From assembly GCA_014529385.2 (NCBI GenBank), contig CM043954.1, positions 7,317,806 through 7,381,805 on the forward strand: DNA of 64,000 nucleotides, given 5' to 3'. The position numbers and the translations under genes are program-made. Source of the DNA: Adiantum capillus-veneris. Its lineage: Eukaryota; Streptophyta; Polypodiopsida; Polypodiales; Pteridaceae. The notes below the pieces were generated by a model that worked only from the letters and a program-made list of their open reading frames with translations, was not told the origin of the DNA and did no database searches. Of this stretch, positions 33,395 to 45,740 are shown piece after piece (the stretch's first letter is position 1; every line of letters begins with the position of its first letter).

Positions 33395-33403
33395 GGGGGG
33401 GGG

Positions 33404-33451
<48 letters not shown>
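33395..33451 (+). repeat. poly-G tract, 47 uninterrupted G after 9 G and one C
   Basis: Nine G (33395-33403), C at 33404, then 47 G (33405-33451). Such a long run is rare and also error-prone in assembly. Confidence 0.9.
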
Positions 33452-33453
<2 letters not shown>

Positions 33454-34457
33454 TCATTTTCATTGCCTTCTTCGCATGTACACAAAATTCAAGGCAAGCT
33501 GACATTGAAGGCCTTAGACACATAGAATTTGATTACTGCATTACAGGTGCAAGAAATTGGAAATTGGAGAGTTGTGTTAGCTCTCACACAGAGAGACTCT
33601 GACAGTGATGCGTTCGTGTTGTGGAGCTAAAGATCTCAACATAGCATTAAACTAAGCTAAGCAAGACAACATTGATCATTATAGCAGCACTAAGCTCTTC
33701 CCTCCCTCTCACGGTAATGCTGCTTGTGCGCCATATTAAGGAAAAATATATTGTTAAAATTAAAACATTAGGCACAAGAGAGGGATTGAAAAACACAAAG
33801 GGCAAGCACCCTTGCGCAATACAAGAGACACTCAACAGCCCATATGGCTCTCGCCAATCCGCAGTGTTACGCTCTTTTGAGAGCAGTTTATCCTCATAGG
33901 GACTTTGGTTTATGCTTGCATATTCATTGGTGCTTGTTTATGTGCAAATCCTACTTCATATAGCATTTATTACTTCGTTACACGTACGTTCAATTGTGGA
34001 TATTTCCTTGAACATCAAGTGTGGAGCCATATTGGCATTCATGGGAGTCCTGATCATTTTGAGACTTGATAAGTTGATGGTCATTGCGGAGCTTGACCCT
34101 AGTCCCAATTCTTTACTAAGCCTTTCGAGAGTTGTAATGGTGAGGTTTTATTGACCTGCAGGATTCTCTAATGTTGAGATCCTTCGGTGATATATGTTGC
34201 TAGAGTACCCTTATACAAGGCCTCACCATTGTATATGTATAGAGAGGACTAGGTGATATTAACATCATGTTGGCGATTGGTTTTGCTTAGTGATTGATCG
34301 ATCTTATATGCACACTAGTAAGAGACACTCTTTATGCATAATGCTAGCATTTTCTTATCGCTTTTATGCTCATTTGATTTTGAGATTTTTCTACATTTAT
34401 AGGGGAAACTCTATCGAATTATCTCCAAGATTTCACCATAGTTTTGATGCTTGGCAA
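33452..34457 (+). other. probable leader of copia 3
   Basis: Non-coding. Near its end, GGGGAAACTCTATCGAATTATCTCC and TTTCACCATAGTTTTGATGCTTGGC (34403-34456) resemble 58569-58632 upstream of another copia gag, which supports a leader assignment. Confidence 0.45.
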
Positions 34458-35010
34458 GTATGGCTTCTAGTTTTAAGAAGGACATGACATCGGGAAGTTT
34501 GATGGCACAAACTTCTCTATCTAGAAAGATTAGATCCAGGATGCGTTGATTCAAAAGAACCAGTTAGAGCCATTGTTTGAACGCCAAGACGATGATGGCT
34601 ACATACGTGCCTAGTGGAAAGCTAGGGGTCCACCTTAAAAAATATAGTTGTAGCACGCGAGCTCATTAAGATGATTTTCAATTTCAAAGAAGTTACATGT
34701 TATCATCGGCTAAAGGAGTTCTAAAAATCACTTTTGGAAGAAAAAAAAGGTTTTAAAGGAAGAGGAGGCATTTAATTCATGAAAATATATATGTGAAGAG
34801 GGGTTATTTAAATGCTACTTGAATGCATGTGATATAGAGGGTTTTCTAATAGAGGAGGCTCTGGGAGTGGAAATCACTTAAAGCAAAATCAAGGTCCACC
34901 ATTTGTTTACACCCTGCACAGTCAGTGTTCTTTACTACTGTGGGCAAAGCCACCACTCGTGATTTATGGCAGAAGTAATTTGACACTTATGAGAGCAAGC
35001 CTGCTAGTAA
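34458..35010 (+). pseudogene. copia 3 gag, first part, interrupted by element A
   Basis: Begins near 34464 (MASSFKKDMTSGSFDGTNFS) and, despite stops and frame changes, ends with TTRDLWQK and DTYESKPAS at 35010. The text continues without loss at 54929 (NKVYLMKKLYELRIKEGGNV), as copia gag does (YE.KSA.NK..L...LY). The five bases AGTAA (35006-35010) are duplicated at 54924-54928. This proves that the whole intervening 19.9 kb was inserted here. Confidence 0.8.
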
Positions 35011-35668
35011 TGTAACATTTAATGTACTAGTAACTTGTGTGTAGCGGAAAATGATAACATAGTGAGCATTTCATTAAGAAAAAGTTCCTAATGAGCATAG
35101 AGAGAGTACATGGTTGGAGAAATCAACATAACAATTACACCTAGCTGGTTTGGCATAGACAATACTTGAAAAGAGAGAGAAATAGAACAATTGACAACAG
35201 TTGAGGACCGGATTTACATGGAGCCGGTCCCCCCTCCAGAAAGGCTTTGTATTATAGCTTCTCCCATCAAGGGAGACTTTCGTACAATACAATCTTTGTG
35301 TTCCTTGACAAAACTCGTTGGTGCAATGATGATGGAAGCTTCATGCACCAAACTATGCTTGAAAAACACACCTACTAGGCCTAGCCTCATTCCCAAGACC
35401 TCACACACCTTCAAAGATGGTGAGAGCTAGTAGGGAATGAGGAAAGATTGAGAGGAAGAAGATGTATTTTACTAGAAAGAAGTATTCTCCTCACGTAAAC
35501 ACTCTTATAACATAGCTTAGCTTAGTAATTAGCATGGTAGAGGAGATGAGCATGCCATTGAAGCTTGGTTCTTGGTTGGATTTGCATTCCATAGCCAAGA
35601 GTCGCTGGTGTAGGCCTCTACTTCTCAATGCTTGGTGAAGGAGATTGAGTTCTTTCTCAATACATGAG

Positions 35669-35706
<38 letters not shown>

Positions 35707-36193
35707 CAAATTAGTTAGCCTAAAATTGCCAACTCTCTCTCTTCTTTGTCAACCCCTCTTCCCATTTGCTCTTGCTTGGCTTCTTATTGGCTCCTGCAGA
35801 GCTTAGCCAATAGCAATTTAGAAGCATAATTGATAGTCTTGTGGCAAGTGTCTCCCTTTCCCCTTTTGTGAGAGCTTTAGGTAATTAGAATAATTTATTT
35901 AAAATCTCATTGGACCTTTTTGTCTTCTTGCCAATAGGAATCAAGCAAGCCATTGGGTTGTTGGATGTTCATTGGACCCCTTGGTAGACTATCCAATAGT
36001 CTTCTAGGGAGCTTAATTTCTATTGGTTCTTTTATCGAGCATTTTTTAATTGATTAGACTAATTTTACTCTAGCCTAATTCTCATTGTTCCACCTCTATG
36101 GCCATCCAATAGGATTTGAGGGGAGATTGGGGGCATCGGGCTAGGAGCCTGCCATGTGTCCATTATTCCCTTTGTGTAAAGGGAGAGCTTGTG

Positions 36194-36236
<43 letters not shown>

Positions 36237-36280
36237 CTCTCTCTTCCCCTACCTTTAGGGCTCGCCCCCTCCTTCCTAGG

Positions 36281-36402
36281 TGAAAGGGTGGTGGTAATGT
36301 TGTGCTAGTCTCCACCCAACCGTTTAATCTTATAGCCTCCCCCTATCATACACACTGTCCAGCCGTGCCGGTGGCCTTGCCCATGGGACCCATGTCCTTA
36401 CA
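36281..36402 (-). repeat. chromovirus 3' LTR
   Basis: A 122-bp LTR whose minus-strand start TGTAAGGACATGGG directly follows the polypurine tract. Confidence 0.93.
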
Positions 36403-36421
36403 TTTCCGCCCCCCCCCCTTT
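36403..36421 (-). other. chromovirus polypurine tract
   Basis: On the minus strand, AAAGGGGGGGGGGCGGAAA lies directly before the 3' LTR and primes plus-strand cDNA synthesis. Confidence 0.85.
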
Positions 36422-38480
36422 GGAGAATCGTTTGCGTCCTCGAAAACGAACGTAAGAAAACGTTTCTTAAGTGCGGAGACATTCTCCCATGTAGAACCTT
36501 CTTCAGGTCTATCTAGCCATTTTGCCAACACCTGTCGTTTGACATGATGTCTGATGCAAAGCTCATGAGAATCCAAAATCTTTTCGGGCTCACGAGGAAT
36601 GCTTGGCGGTTCGATAAGGTCAACTAACACACCTGTGTCAATGACATTATCATTCTTTCCTAGTTGTTTTCGTAAACGGCTAACATGAAAAACAGGATGA
36701 ACTCGTGAGTGCTCTTGGAGAGCTAACTTATAGGCCACTTGACCTATACGTTTGAGAATGGTAAACGGTCCACAATAGCGTGGTGAAAGTTTAGCAACTT
36801 TTTTTGTCTAGACTTTCTAAATGCTCCGGAAATTTGAGGAAAACCTTGTCTTTTTCTTCAAAAGTAGCAAGACGACGATGCTCATCTGCGTACTTCTTAT
36901 ATCGATCTCGAGCTTGCTTAACATTCTGTTGAGCAACTCAAAGCATGTCAAAATGGTCTTGGAGAAAATCCTTTGCTTGTTGTATCTTCTCCTTAGCCAA
37001 CCCCACCGTAACGGGTGATCTAAGTTGAAATCCATATAAAAGCATAAATAGACTAAACCCTATAGTCACATGCTTTGAACTATTATAAGCAAATTCCAAT
37101 ATAGGTAAGTAGTCTTCCCAATTGGTTTGCTTTTTGCTAACGTACGCTCGTAGCGTAGTTCGGTTTGACCATCCGTTTCTGGATAGTCAGCCGTATTTAG
37201 ATTAAGTTCAGTTTCCAACTTTTGGAACACAGCTCTCCAGAAGTGATTATCGAACTTTCGATCTCTGTCACTAATGATACTAGCTGGAAGACCGTAGAGT
37301 TTATATATATGCTCTATAAATAGACGTGCTAATTCCGGTGTCTTAACCGTAGTCTTAGTGGGAATGAATCGACCCATTTTTGTGAGACGGTCTACAATTA
37401 CCCAACTGGCATCATGGCCACGATTTGTAGTAGGTAGTCCCACTACAAAATCCATAGAGATACTCTCCCACTTACCTTGTGGAATCTCTAAAGGATGTAA
37501 AAGGCCACCTACCTTGAGGCGCTCTACCTGGCATTGTTGGCAGTTTAGTACGTACTCTTGAACATCATAATGTAAGCCCGGCCAATAAAATTAGCGTCGA
37601 ACTAAGGCATACGTCTTACAAATACCTGGATGACCAGCAATTGGACTATCGTGACACTCAAATAAGATTTGGCGCCTACTGTCTGAGTCCTTTGGCACAC
37701 ACACTCTACCTTTGTGGAGTAAGTAGCCATCATCAATGGAAAAATTCTTCCATCGCTTAATCTCTTCCTGAGTAGGGGTGGAGCTCTGTGTGTTGGAGTT
37801 TTTATATGCGCGTACAGAGACATGTTGATCTGGCTGTTGAGATATATGTGAGTGTGAGGGATCCCTTTTTAAAACTGCACTCCACACTTTAGCATATGAT
37901 TGATTTTGTGTACACTTGCCACGTAATGAGTCCAAAAATCCACTCTTTAGTTCCGTGAAAGCAAGTGAATTAATATGAGGCATTCGACTTAGTGCATCCA
38001 CTACTACATTATATCGCCCCTTGCGATATCGTAGCTTACGATCATAATCTTGAAGGATTTCGGCCCATCTAGCTTTATGGCCCTTCAAGTCCGTTTGAGT
38101 AGCAAACATTTGATACTCTCATGGTCAAAAACTACTTCAACTCGGCACCATATAAATAGTGTCGCCACTTTCATAAAGCGTGAATTATGGCATAGAGCTC
38201 TCTCTCATAGACAGAATAATTTTGTTGAGCTCTATCTACTTTTTACTTTCAAAGGCTATAGGTCTTTCCTCCTGGAGAAGTACCACACCAATTGCTTTAT
38301 CACTAGCATCAGTCTCTACCACAAACGACTTAAGTGGGTTGACGATTGCTAGGATGGGAGCAGTGGCTATAGCTACCTTGAGCTGTTTGCAACTGTGTTT
38401 TTGGGCTTCTTCCCAAGAAAAGGTCTTACCTTTTTCTTTAAGTTGATCCATCGTAGGAACAACAATTTTGGCATAATCAC
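36422..38480 (-). pseudogene. chromovirus RNase H, integrase and chromodomain remnants
   Basis: From the right: RNase H (38451-38236, FSWEEAQKHSC then FVVETDASDKAIGVVL) and its end RKGRYNVVVDALSRMP near 38020. The integrase zinc domain follows (LFECHDSPIAGHPGI ... ). The core begins MDFVVGLPTTNRGHDASWVI with Asp in VDRL and SDRD, then a degenerate NTADYPETDGQTE (37455-37150). The C-terminus (36738-36346) has VHPVFHVSRLRK and a chromodomain-like end, VLAKWLDRPEEGSTWENVSA. Frames are broken at about five places. Integrase joins cDNA to the chromosome, and chromodomains can guide it to marked chromatin. Confidence 0.88.
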
Positions 38481-38487
38481 GGATATA

Positions 38488-40250
38488 CTATCGATAAAAT
38501 CCAGCCATGCCTAAAAATATTTGAAGCTCCTCAACCGTGTTGGGATGTGGCCATCGAAGAATGGAAGTGACCTTGTCAGTGTCCATTTTGATGCCAAAAT
38601 AAGAGATCACATGATCGAGGTAATGTATCTCTATTTTAAAGAAATCGCACTTGCTTTTCTTAGCATACAGCGCATGAGCTCGTAGTTTGAACACTAATAG
38701 TAAGTGTTCTATGTGTTCATCTTCAGTCTTACTGTAAATGAGAATGTCATCAAGGAAACCCACAACAAATTTTCCAAGATAGGGACGTAAGACACTATCC
38801 ATGAGTGTCATAAATGTAGCTGGAGCATTGGTTAGACCAAAAGTCATAACCAAAAATTCAAAATGCCCGAACCGTGTTCTAAAGGCAGTTTTGGAGATAT
38901 CTTGTAGTAGGATACGCACCTGGTGGTATCCTAAACGAAGATATATCTTTGTATAGTATCTTGCCCCGTGGATTTGATCAAACAACTCATCCACTCGAGG
39001 TAGAGGATACTTGTTCTTGATAGTTATCGCATTTAATCCACGATAATCTACGCACATGCGCATAGTACCATGTTTCTTTTTTACCAATAGAATTGGTGAT
39101 GCCCAAGGCGAAGTGCTAGGTCTAATAAAACCACGAGAGAGGTAGTCAGCCAACTGACTCTCAACTTCCTTGGCTTCTTTAGCACTCATACGATAAGGTG
39201 GGTTACTTACCGGTTTAGTGCCTGGCAAGACATCTATGCCATGTTGCACATCACGTGTAGGGAGTAAACCCGGTGGTAAATCACTTGAGAACACGTCGCT
39301 ATACTCCGTGAGTAAGTGAGTTATCTTTTTCCGTGCAAAAGGAGAAAGTAAACTAGAGTTATGCTGGGATGGAGAATCTTGTAATTCCTGTAATGTTTGT
39401 TTTACAACAGTTGCACATTGCTCTATAGAATTAAAATTGAGAGCACTTTGCTTGTTAGATTTGTTAACACTTTGTTTATCAGTAGAATTCATTGGACTTT
39501 GCATACCATTATTAGAATTCACCGCACTTTGCTCTTGAGAATTCACAAGACTTGGAGACAAGCAGTAACACAAAAAGACTTCATCTATTAAATCTTCTTT
39601 CTGCAAAATAGAAAGCTCGGCTGTACATATAAGAGGTGCAGATGGTATATTCTTCTCACCAAGCAAAAGCACATGTTTACCATTGGCCATAAAGGATAAG
39701 GAGTTGTGTTCATAACTAGTGTGCAATGTGTTTCCTAAACCATGCAGCCACTCCCGTCCTAAAACTACATCAGCACGGTCCATGTTCATAACTTGGAAGT
39801 CAAGGGTCATCGTATGATCTTGAACAATAAGCTCAACCCCTTGAACTACCGTGTCGCATACTTCTTTATCATTCCCAGACATCTGTTCCACCACATACTT
39901 GTGCGAGTAGGGAGTCTGTGTAAGCTTCAATTTCTTGACTAGCTTATAGTTCAAGAAGTTATGAGTTGCACCATCATCCACTAAAATACGAACACGTTGT
40001 CTGTTAATAGTGCCATGCATGCAAATCAAATCATGGGGGCCAAAGGTGGGCTGCCACATTGAAGTAGGCACACAACACTTGTGCTTTTCTTCCATATGAA
40101 GAACCTCTACATCACAATATTTAGGAGATGAATCTAATGTGAGGCATTGCACCGCGTGTGCATGGCCTTTTCTTTGCTTTGCAAAAGAGGACAATCTTTC
40201 TTGTTATGTTGGTCCGAAAGACATTTAAAACACAAATTGTGTTTTTTCGC
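38488..40250 (-). pseudogene. chromovirus zinc knuckle, protease and reverse transcriptase
   Basis: A CX2CX4HX4C knuckle ([14 protein letters not shown]) lies at about 40238-40197. A 568-codon open stretch from 40194 then holds the protease ([20 protein letters not shown], active-site Asp in DDGA) and [52 protein letters not shown], and the catalytic box [10 protein letters not shown]. In the palm motif the text reads [12 protein letters not shown]; relatives have Asp where Tyr stands, so a catalytic residue is lost. A stop near 38488 ends the frame in the thumb (FLGMAGFYR). RT makes the element's cDNA. Confidence 0.92.
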
Positions 40251-41307
40251 ACGCTCAAAATCGGCAGTACTGAGAGACCCACGTAGAGTTCTCATGATTG
40301 CTTAGGCTTCTTAGCCTCTTGTGGACGTGGAGAGGTAGATTGTCTCTTATTCCTCTTGGAACATATGGGAGATCTACCTCACCATTGGCTCTTAACCACA
40401 TTGCTCTTAGCAAAATTATTCTTAGAGTAGGGAACATTTCCTTTCCTCTCTTGGTCATCATCATATCTTTGGGCATGATTGATGGCTTCTTCCAAAGTTT
40501 TTGGATATTGGGTCTTGACATGAAGACGATTGTCTTTGTCAAGACCCCTATTAAAACCCAATATCTTTTGGAATTCATCTAGACCTTCTAGTTTTAATAT
40601 GATTTCCCGATACTTTGAAAGGTACTGTGTGAGAGAGAGGCCAGACATGCGGCATGCATCCCATGCTAACTAATTCTTATCTTCTTCATTGGAGTCCAAA
40701 AACTCGTTGGAGAAAGAACTTGAAACGCAGCCCAAGACGGAGGACGAAAATCTATTGGAAATGTCATCCACCACTTATAGGCCTTGCCTTTAAGAGATAG
40801 ACTTGTTTCCACAGTCGTCTTTATATCCGCGGTGTGTCTCAATCTATGAATATCACTCCATTTGTGTAAGAACGTATTGACAACATCCTTGTTGCAATCA
40901 CGCTCTTCTCTATGAAACTCAGGAATGGTGATATTCTTAAGTAATGCATTGCTACCTTCTGCATCTTATGAAGCACTTGTCGCTTGGACTCCTTGAGTTG
41001 TGTGAGCTTGGTTCCCTTGAACTGTGCCACTTGTGGCTCCTTGAGCCGTCTGTGAATTCATAAAATTCACAAGTAACCCCATAAGATTGGTAACATTTGC
41101 ATTGAGTGCAGAGAGGTTGCGTTCAAGTAGGCTTTGGCGATTTTCCAAAGTCTTGAAAATAGCCATACCTACAAGGCCATGATCTCCTAGATCATCGTCA
41201 TCATGCATATTAGTGTCAGTCGCACCCGTGGTGCCCTGATTTTGATCTACGTGCTCAAAATCAAACGTGTGTGTAGGTGGGATATCCTCATTGGCCATGG
41301 TAAACAC
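40251..41307 (-). pseudogene. chromovirus gag remnant
   Basis: N-terminal part from 41307 (MFTMANEDIPPTHTFDFEHV) with a Gln/Thr-rich region to 40966. A frame break follows, then the C-terminal capsid part SLTQYLSKYREIILKLEGLD and HVKTQYPKTLEEAINHAQRY (40648-40379). It lies directly before the zinc knuckle. It is broken by at least three frameshifts. Confidence 0.82.
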
Positions 41308-41689
41308 ACACTAATGCAAAGAGAGAAAAAAAAACGCCAACTTGTACCTTTTGAAATTGAGTCAAAATCCAAATTGTGTCTTTGTGTTTTGTATGCTCCA
41401 CGATTTGCGTTGCATGCAAATCTCGCCTTGCAGGAATTGGAGCACTTCACGTGTCGTTCGTTGTAAGAACACCTTTGTTGATTCTTCACAAAAACCCGTT
41501 GTTTTTGTGAACGCTTTTGTTCACTTTGAAGCTACCTCCTTGAGGAAAAAAGAATTTTTGAAGGAAAACTTGCCTTCCTCCAAGAAGTGAAAAGGAAGGG
41601 TGAAGCTAGTTCCTTGAAGTTTGAAGCTTTCCCTTTCCTTCTAGTTTTCCTTTCAACACAAGTATGATATCTTTCCTTGTTATACACAA

Positions 41690-41770
41690 CAAGGGTAAAT
41701 AGCTTGATGGTAAAGTGTTGGCCTCTAACCCTCCTTCATGCAAGGGTTAAGCCGGCCTTCCTACGTGCAA
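41690..41770 (+). other. tRNA-like, possibly SINE-derived, segment in the chromovirus leader
   Basis: TAGCTTGATGGTAAAGTGTTGG resembles an A box and D arm, and GGGTTAAGCCGG lies at a B-box-like distance. The T stem does not pair well, so this is not a functional tRNA gene. A tRNA-derived SINE head is possible. Confidence 0.3.
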
Positions 41771-42001
41771 CCAACGGAAGCCTTCGAAGCCTCGGTGTCG
41801 TCGAGTTGCCTGTCGAGTTTGCCTTGGTCGCCCACTATGGAGGGCGTAGGTGGGGCGGTCGCGGTTGGTTGTCGTTGTGTATATGAAAACGTGTCTGTCT
41901 TCTTTTTGTTGCACAACGGAGATGTCGTTGTCTGTGGAACGTGGGAGAGAGGCAGCGCGTCTCGTGCACATGCAACCTGCTTTTCCTCTTCTCCAAAAAT
42001 A

Positions 42002-42013
42002 TCTCTGATACCA
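42002..42013 (-). other. chromovirus primer-binding site
   Basis: On the minus strand TGGTATCAGAGA lies one base after the 5' LTR end, matching initiator tRNA-Met except for the last base. Confidence 0.88.
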
Positions 42014-42014
42014 A

Positions 42015-42137
42015 TGAAAGGATGGTGGTAATGCATGTGCTAGTCTCCACCCGACCGTGCTATCTTATAGCCTCTCCCTAGCATACACACTGTCCGGCCG
42101 TGCCGGTGGCCTTGCCCATAGGACCCATGTCCTTACA
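42015..42137 (-). repeat. chromovirus 5' LTR
   Basis: A 123-bp LTR, TGTAAGGACATGGG ... CCTTTCA on the minus strand, partner of 36281-36402. Confidence 0.93.
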
Positions 42138-42766
42138 CTAGGGATGTGAGAAGACTTTTTAGTCTTTCCATAACCATCCAATTTCCCCACTTTTGGCCAT
42201 TGGACTTTTTAATTAATTTTTGGAACCTTAGCCTATGGAAGTCTTAACGGAGCTGAACCTTAGGTCTTTTAAGCTCCATTGATGCACATTGATCTTTTGT
42301 AGACTGTCTCCCTTTGGATCCATGCTAAGACCGGTCTGGCAGCCTTACCAATATTCTAGCTTTTACTCCTCTGATACCTTCCCATATTAAATGATCAGTT
42401 TAACATGAGAAAATCATTTGGGAGAATTAGATATTAGTTTTTATGACATTACCTCTATCTTGAAATCATAGTCATCCTCGACCATGAGATTAAAAAGACA
42501 AAGCCTAGTCATTAGTTCGTTTGCTAGTGAGTAGAGGATCCTATTTTACCCTACGACATTATTCCAGAATGGATGACTAGTCCATTTGGTGCTTGAGAGC
42601 CTTAGCTGCCGCAAGCATGTCTGCACATTAGTCCATATCAATCTTCGAGAGACGTCGTCTCCACAAACATGATCCTAAGCATGCATACTTAAAATTTGTG
42701 CACAATAAAGAAAAAGAGAGTCTTATAAGACAAAAAATTTGTTCATTTATACATATTTACATTTGC

Positions 42767-44710
42767 TTACTCTAGGGAATCATTGTAAGCATTGATAAGG
42801 TTTAGGTTATCCTTTAATTGTATGCCTTGCATCCATCTAGCATCTTCAAAAGGATAATTTTTAAACTTGATGAGATATCGTCGGATAGTCTTACCGCCTT
42901 TCAATACCTTGTCTTCGTGTCGGAGAATGGACTCGGGCTGCAGCACCTCGTCTTGGTCCTTGATCTCCGGTGGTTTTTCAATGGTTGCTTCTTGAGGTGG
43001 CTCTCCTTTGTAATGCTTTAGTAGGATCACTTGGAAAGCATAATGGTTGGGCAACTTGAGTTGATAGGCCATCTCATTCATTGGCATAAGAATCTAAAAG
43101 GGACCATAGAACCTTTTTGCTAACTTAGCATAGTACTTTTGGTGTCCCGTAGGATTCTTGCCCATCGTGTGCCTTAATCGAGCCTTGGGAAACTTAAGCA
43201 GAACCCAATCAGTTTGTTTAAAGGCTAGAGCTCTTATGTGCTTATCAGTAGAATCCTTTTGCCTTTGCTGACAGATGGATATAGCATTCTTAATCTTTTG
43301 GAAAGATTCTTGCAGGTCTTGGCTATATTCATCTGTAGAAGCGAAGATCTTCCCATGTACCTTGAGTAGCAAGGGATTTTTTTATCTTCCCTCCATCACC
43401 TCAAAAGGTGCTTTTCCCGTGGAAATATGTACAGTGTTATTGTAAGCATACTCCACTAAAGGTAAGTACTTCTTCCATTGGGACTTTTGATCTACTTTTG
43501 TGACATAAGCTTTTAGTAGATCAAGACTTTTTAGGTTAGCTATTTCACTTTGGCCATCTGTTCGCAGTTGATAGGCCGAAGAGAAGTAGCCTTGTACCTA
43601 GATTCTCAAAGAGACCCTTCCAAAAATTACTGGTTGATGGGCCTTGATAGTCTTTTTGACAGGTATGAAATGCGCTTGTTTGCTAAACCTGTCCACTACC
43701 ATCCATATTCCTGTATTCCCATGGATAGACTTGGGCAATCCAAAGATAAAATCCATGGATATGCTCTCCCATGGTAAATTAGGGATTGGCAAAGGTTGAA
43801 GCAATCCAGGTTGCTTCCCTCTATCAAACTTCATCTTTTGGCATACCACACATTTTGAAACATACTCTTGTATGTTTGCTTTCATGGCACGCCAATAGAA
43901 ATATGTGTTTATCCCTTTTAGGGTAGATTGAATCCCTCTATGTCCCGCATAAGGAGAAGCATGAGATGCATACATTACTTTCTCACGTAGTGAGTTAGTA
44001 ACGCATAGCCTGTTGCCATAGAGAAGATAACCATCATGTACGGTAAATGGTTCTTCCTTCTTCCCTAGTGCAAGGACTGAAATCACATCTTTAAAATCGG
44101 GATAGATAGCATACTCATCTATCATACAAGATAGATCATTGTGAGTTTCTATGGATACCGCATTCACTCTCGGTTGTCTTGAGAGTGCATCAGCTCCTTG
44201 ATTATGCTTGTCAGCAATGTGAGAAATATGAAAATGGAATTGTGAAAGGAAATTTGCCCACCTCATTTGTCTGTCGGAGAGCGTGGTCTGCGTCATGAAG
44301 TACTTAAGGCTTTGGTGATCCGTTCACAGAATGAAAGGAGTCCCCAATAAATAGTGCTTCCACGAGTCTAAAGCATGTAGAGCTGCTAAGGTTTCCTTCT
44401 CATATATACCTAGAGCTTGCTCAACAGGGTCAAGCCTTCGACTTTCATAGGCTATAGCGTGCCCTTCTTAGAGAAAAACAACTACAAGGCAATCACCACA
44501 GGGGTCGCATTGGAGCTCAAATGCCTTTGAGAGATCCGATAGTTTAAGCACAGGTTGAGAGATAAGCTTCTCTTTAAGCTTTCCAAAAGCATTGTTCTCC
44601 TTGGTGGACCATATATACCTAACAATTTTCTTTGTTAGGTCATGTAATGGTCCCGCGATTTGTGAGAATTTTTCTATGAAGCATCTATATTATGCACACA
44701 TACTAATAAA
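42767..44710 (-). pseudogene. element A pol: RNase H, integrase, chromodomain
   Basis: From the right: the RT connection (FIEKFSQIAGPLHDLTKK near 44690) and RNase H (LQCDPCGDCLVVVF). Then comes an open stretch 44296-43598 with ISHIADKHNQGADALSRQPR, the integrase zinc domain (HASPYAGHRGIQST ... CVVCQKMKFDRG) and core start (SMDFIFGLPKSIHG, VVDRFSKQAHFIPVKK). After AHQPV the text jumps to GRVSLRI. Compared with copy B, a segment of about 100 bp is deleted, including the second catalytic Asp (SDRDPR). A chromodomain-like end (KTIRRYLIKFKNYPFEDARW) closes it at 42767. Non-functional. Confidence 0.88.
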
Positions 44711-45740
44711 GCATGCACTCTCAAGACGACCGAGAGTGAATGCGGTTTCCATAGCAACTTACAATGATCTATCTTCTATGATAGATGAGTATGCTATTGA
44801 TCCCAATTTTAGAAATGTGATTTCAGTCCTTGCATTAGGGAAGAAAGAGGAACCATTTACTTTACAAGATGGTTATCTTCTCTATGGCAATAGACAAGTA
44901 ATGTATGAATCTCATGCTCCTCATTATGCGGGGCATAGAGGGATTCGGTCTACCCTAAAGGGGATTGAAACATATTTCTATTGGCCTACCATGAAAGCAA
45001 ACATACAAGAGTATGTTTTTAAATGTGTGGTATGCCAAAAGACGAAGTTTGATAGAGGGAAGCAACCTGGATTGCTTCAACATTTGCCAAATTTTAATTC
45101 ACCATGGGAGAGCATATCCATGGATTTTATCTTTCGATTGCCTAAGTCTATCCATGGGAATACGGGAATATGGACGATAGTAGACACTTTAGTAAACAAG
45201 CTCATTTTATACCTGTCAAAAAGACTATCAAATCCCATCAAATGGCAACCCTCTTCATTTCACAAATCTTCAAGTACCATGGCTTGCCAATGTCCATAGT
45301 GTCAGATAGAGATCCTAGAATGACCAATAATTTCTCGAAGGGTCTCTTTGAGAATTTAGGGACAAGGCTAAACTTCTCTTCGGCCTATCACCCGCAAACG
45401 GATGGCCAAAGTGAAATGGCTAACCTAACAATTCTTGATCAAAAGTAGATCAAAGATCCCAATGGGAGAAGTACTTACCCTTAGTGGAGTATGCCTACAA
45501 TAACATTGAACATACTTCCACGGGAAAAGCACCTTTCGAGGTAATTGAGGGAAGATCAAAAAGTCCCTTGCTACTTAAGGTACACGGGAAGATCTTTGCT
45601 GCAGATGAGTATAGCCGAGACCTACAAGAATCTTTCCAAAAGATTAAGGATGCTATCTCTATCTCACAGCAAAGGTAAAAGGTTTAAGAATTATCCTTTT
45701 GAAGATGCTAGATGGATGCAAGTCTTTGTCTTATAAGCCT
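44711..45740 (+). pseudogene. copy B integrase remnant
   Basis: ALSRRPRVNAVSIATYNDLS, zinc domain (HYAGHRGIRST ... CVVCQKTKFDRG), core (SMDFIFRLPKSIHGNTGIW), then after a frameshift SKQAHFIPVKKTIKSHQ and the catalytic stretch MSIVSDRDPRMTNNFSKG and FSSAYHPQTDGQSE. It retains the second Asp region lost from A. It ends with a chromodomain shard (RFKNYPFEDARWMQ) after an internal deletion near 45677. Confidence 0.87.

Larger units (their letters stand above)
36281..42137 (-). mobile_element. Ty3/gypsy chromovirus with very short LTRs (Reina-like), 5.9 kb
   Basis: Near-complete element inside the LTR of A. LTRs of 122-123 bp lie at both ends, a 5-bp target duplication CTAGG flanks it (36276-36280 and 42138-42142), and the uninterrupted target survives at 54589-54603. 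The primer-binding site is at 42013-42002 and the polypurine tract at 36403-36421. Gene order leftward is gag, zinc knuckle, protease, RT, RNase H, integrase, chromodomain. The short LTRs and C-terminal chromodomain suggest the Reina-type chromoviruses. By eye the LTRs differ at about 8% of positions, so it is old; many stops break it. Confidence 0.93.
35011..42448 (-). repeat. 3' LTR of element A, split by a chromovirus
   Basis: The LTR occupies 35011-36280 and 42143-42448 (about 1.58 kb in total) and starts, on the minus strand, TGTCATAAAAACTAATATC at 42448. A purine-rich tract (CAAGATAGAGGTAA) precedes it at 42449-42462. TG repeats at 35672-35704 and 36193-36233 are longer than in the 5' LTR. 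Confidence 0.88.

Noticed and set aside
33294-33485. Proline-rich frame on the minus strand and glycine-rich frame on the plus strand.
   Set aside because: Both come from the poly-G run.
41690-41770. A possible functional tRNA gene.
   Set aside because: A-box-like and B-box-like sequences are present, but the T and acceptor stems do not pair, so I list it only as tRNA-like.
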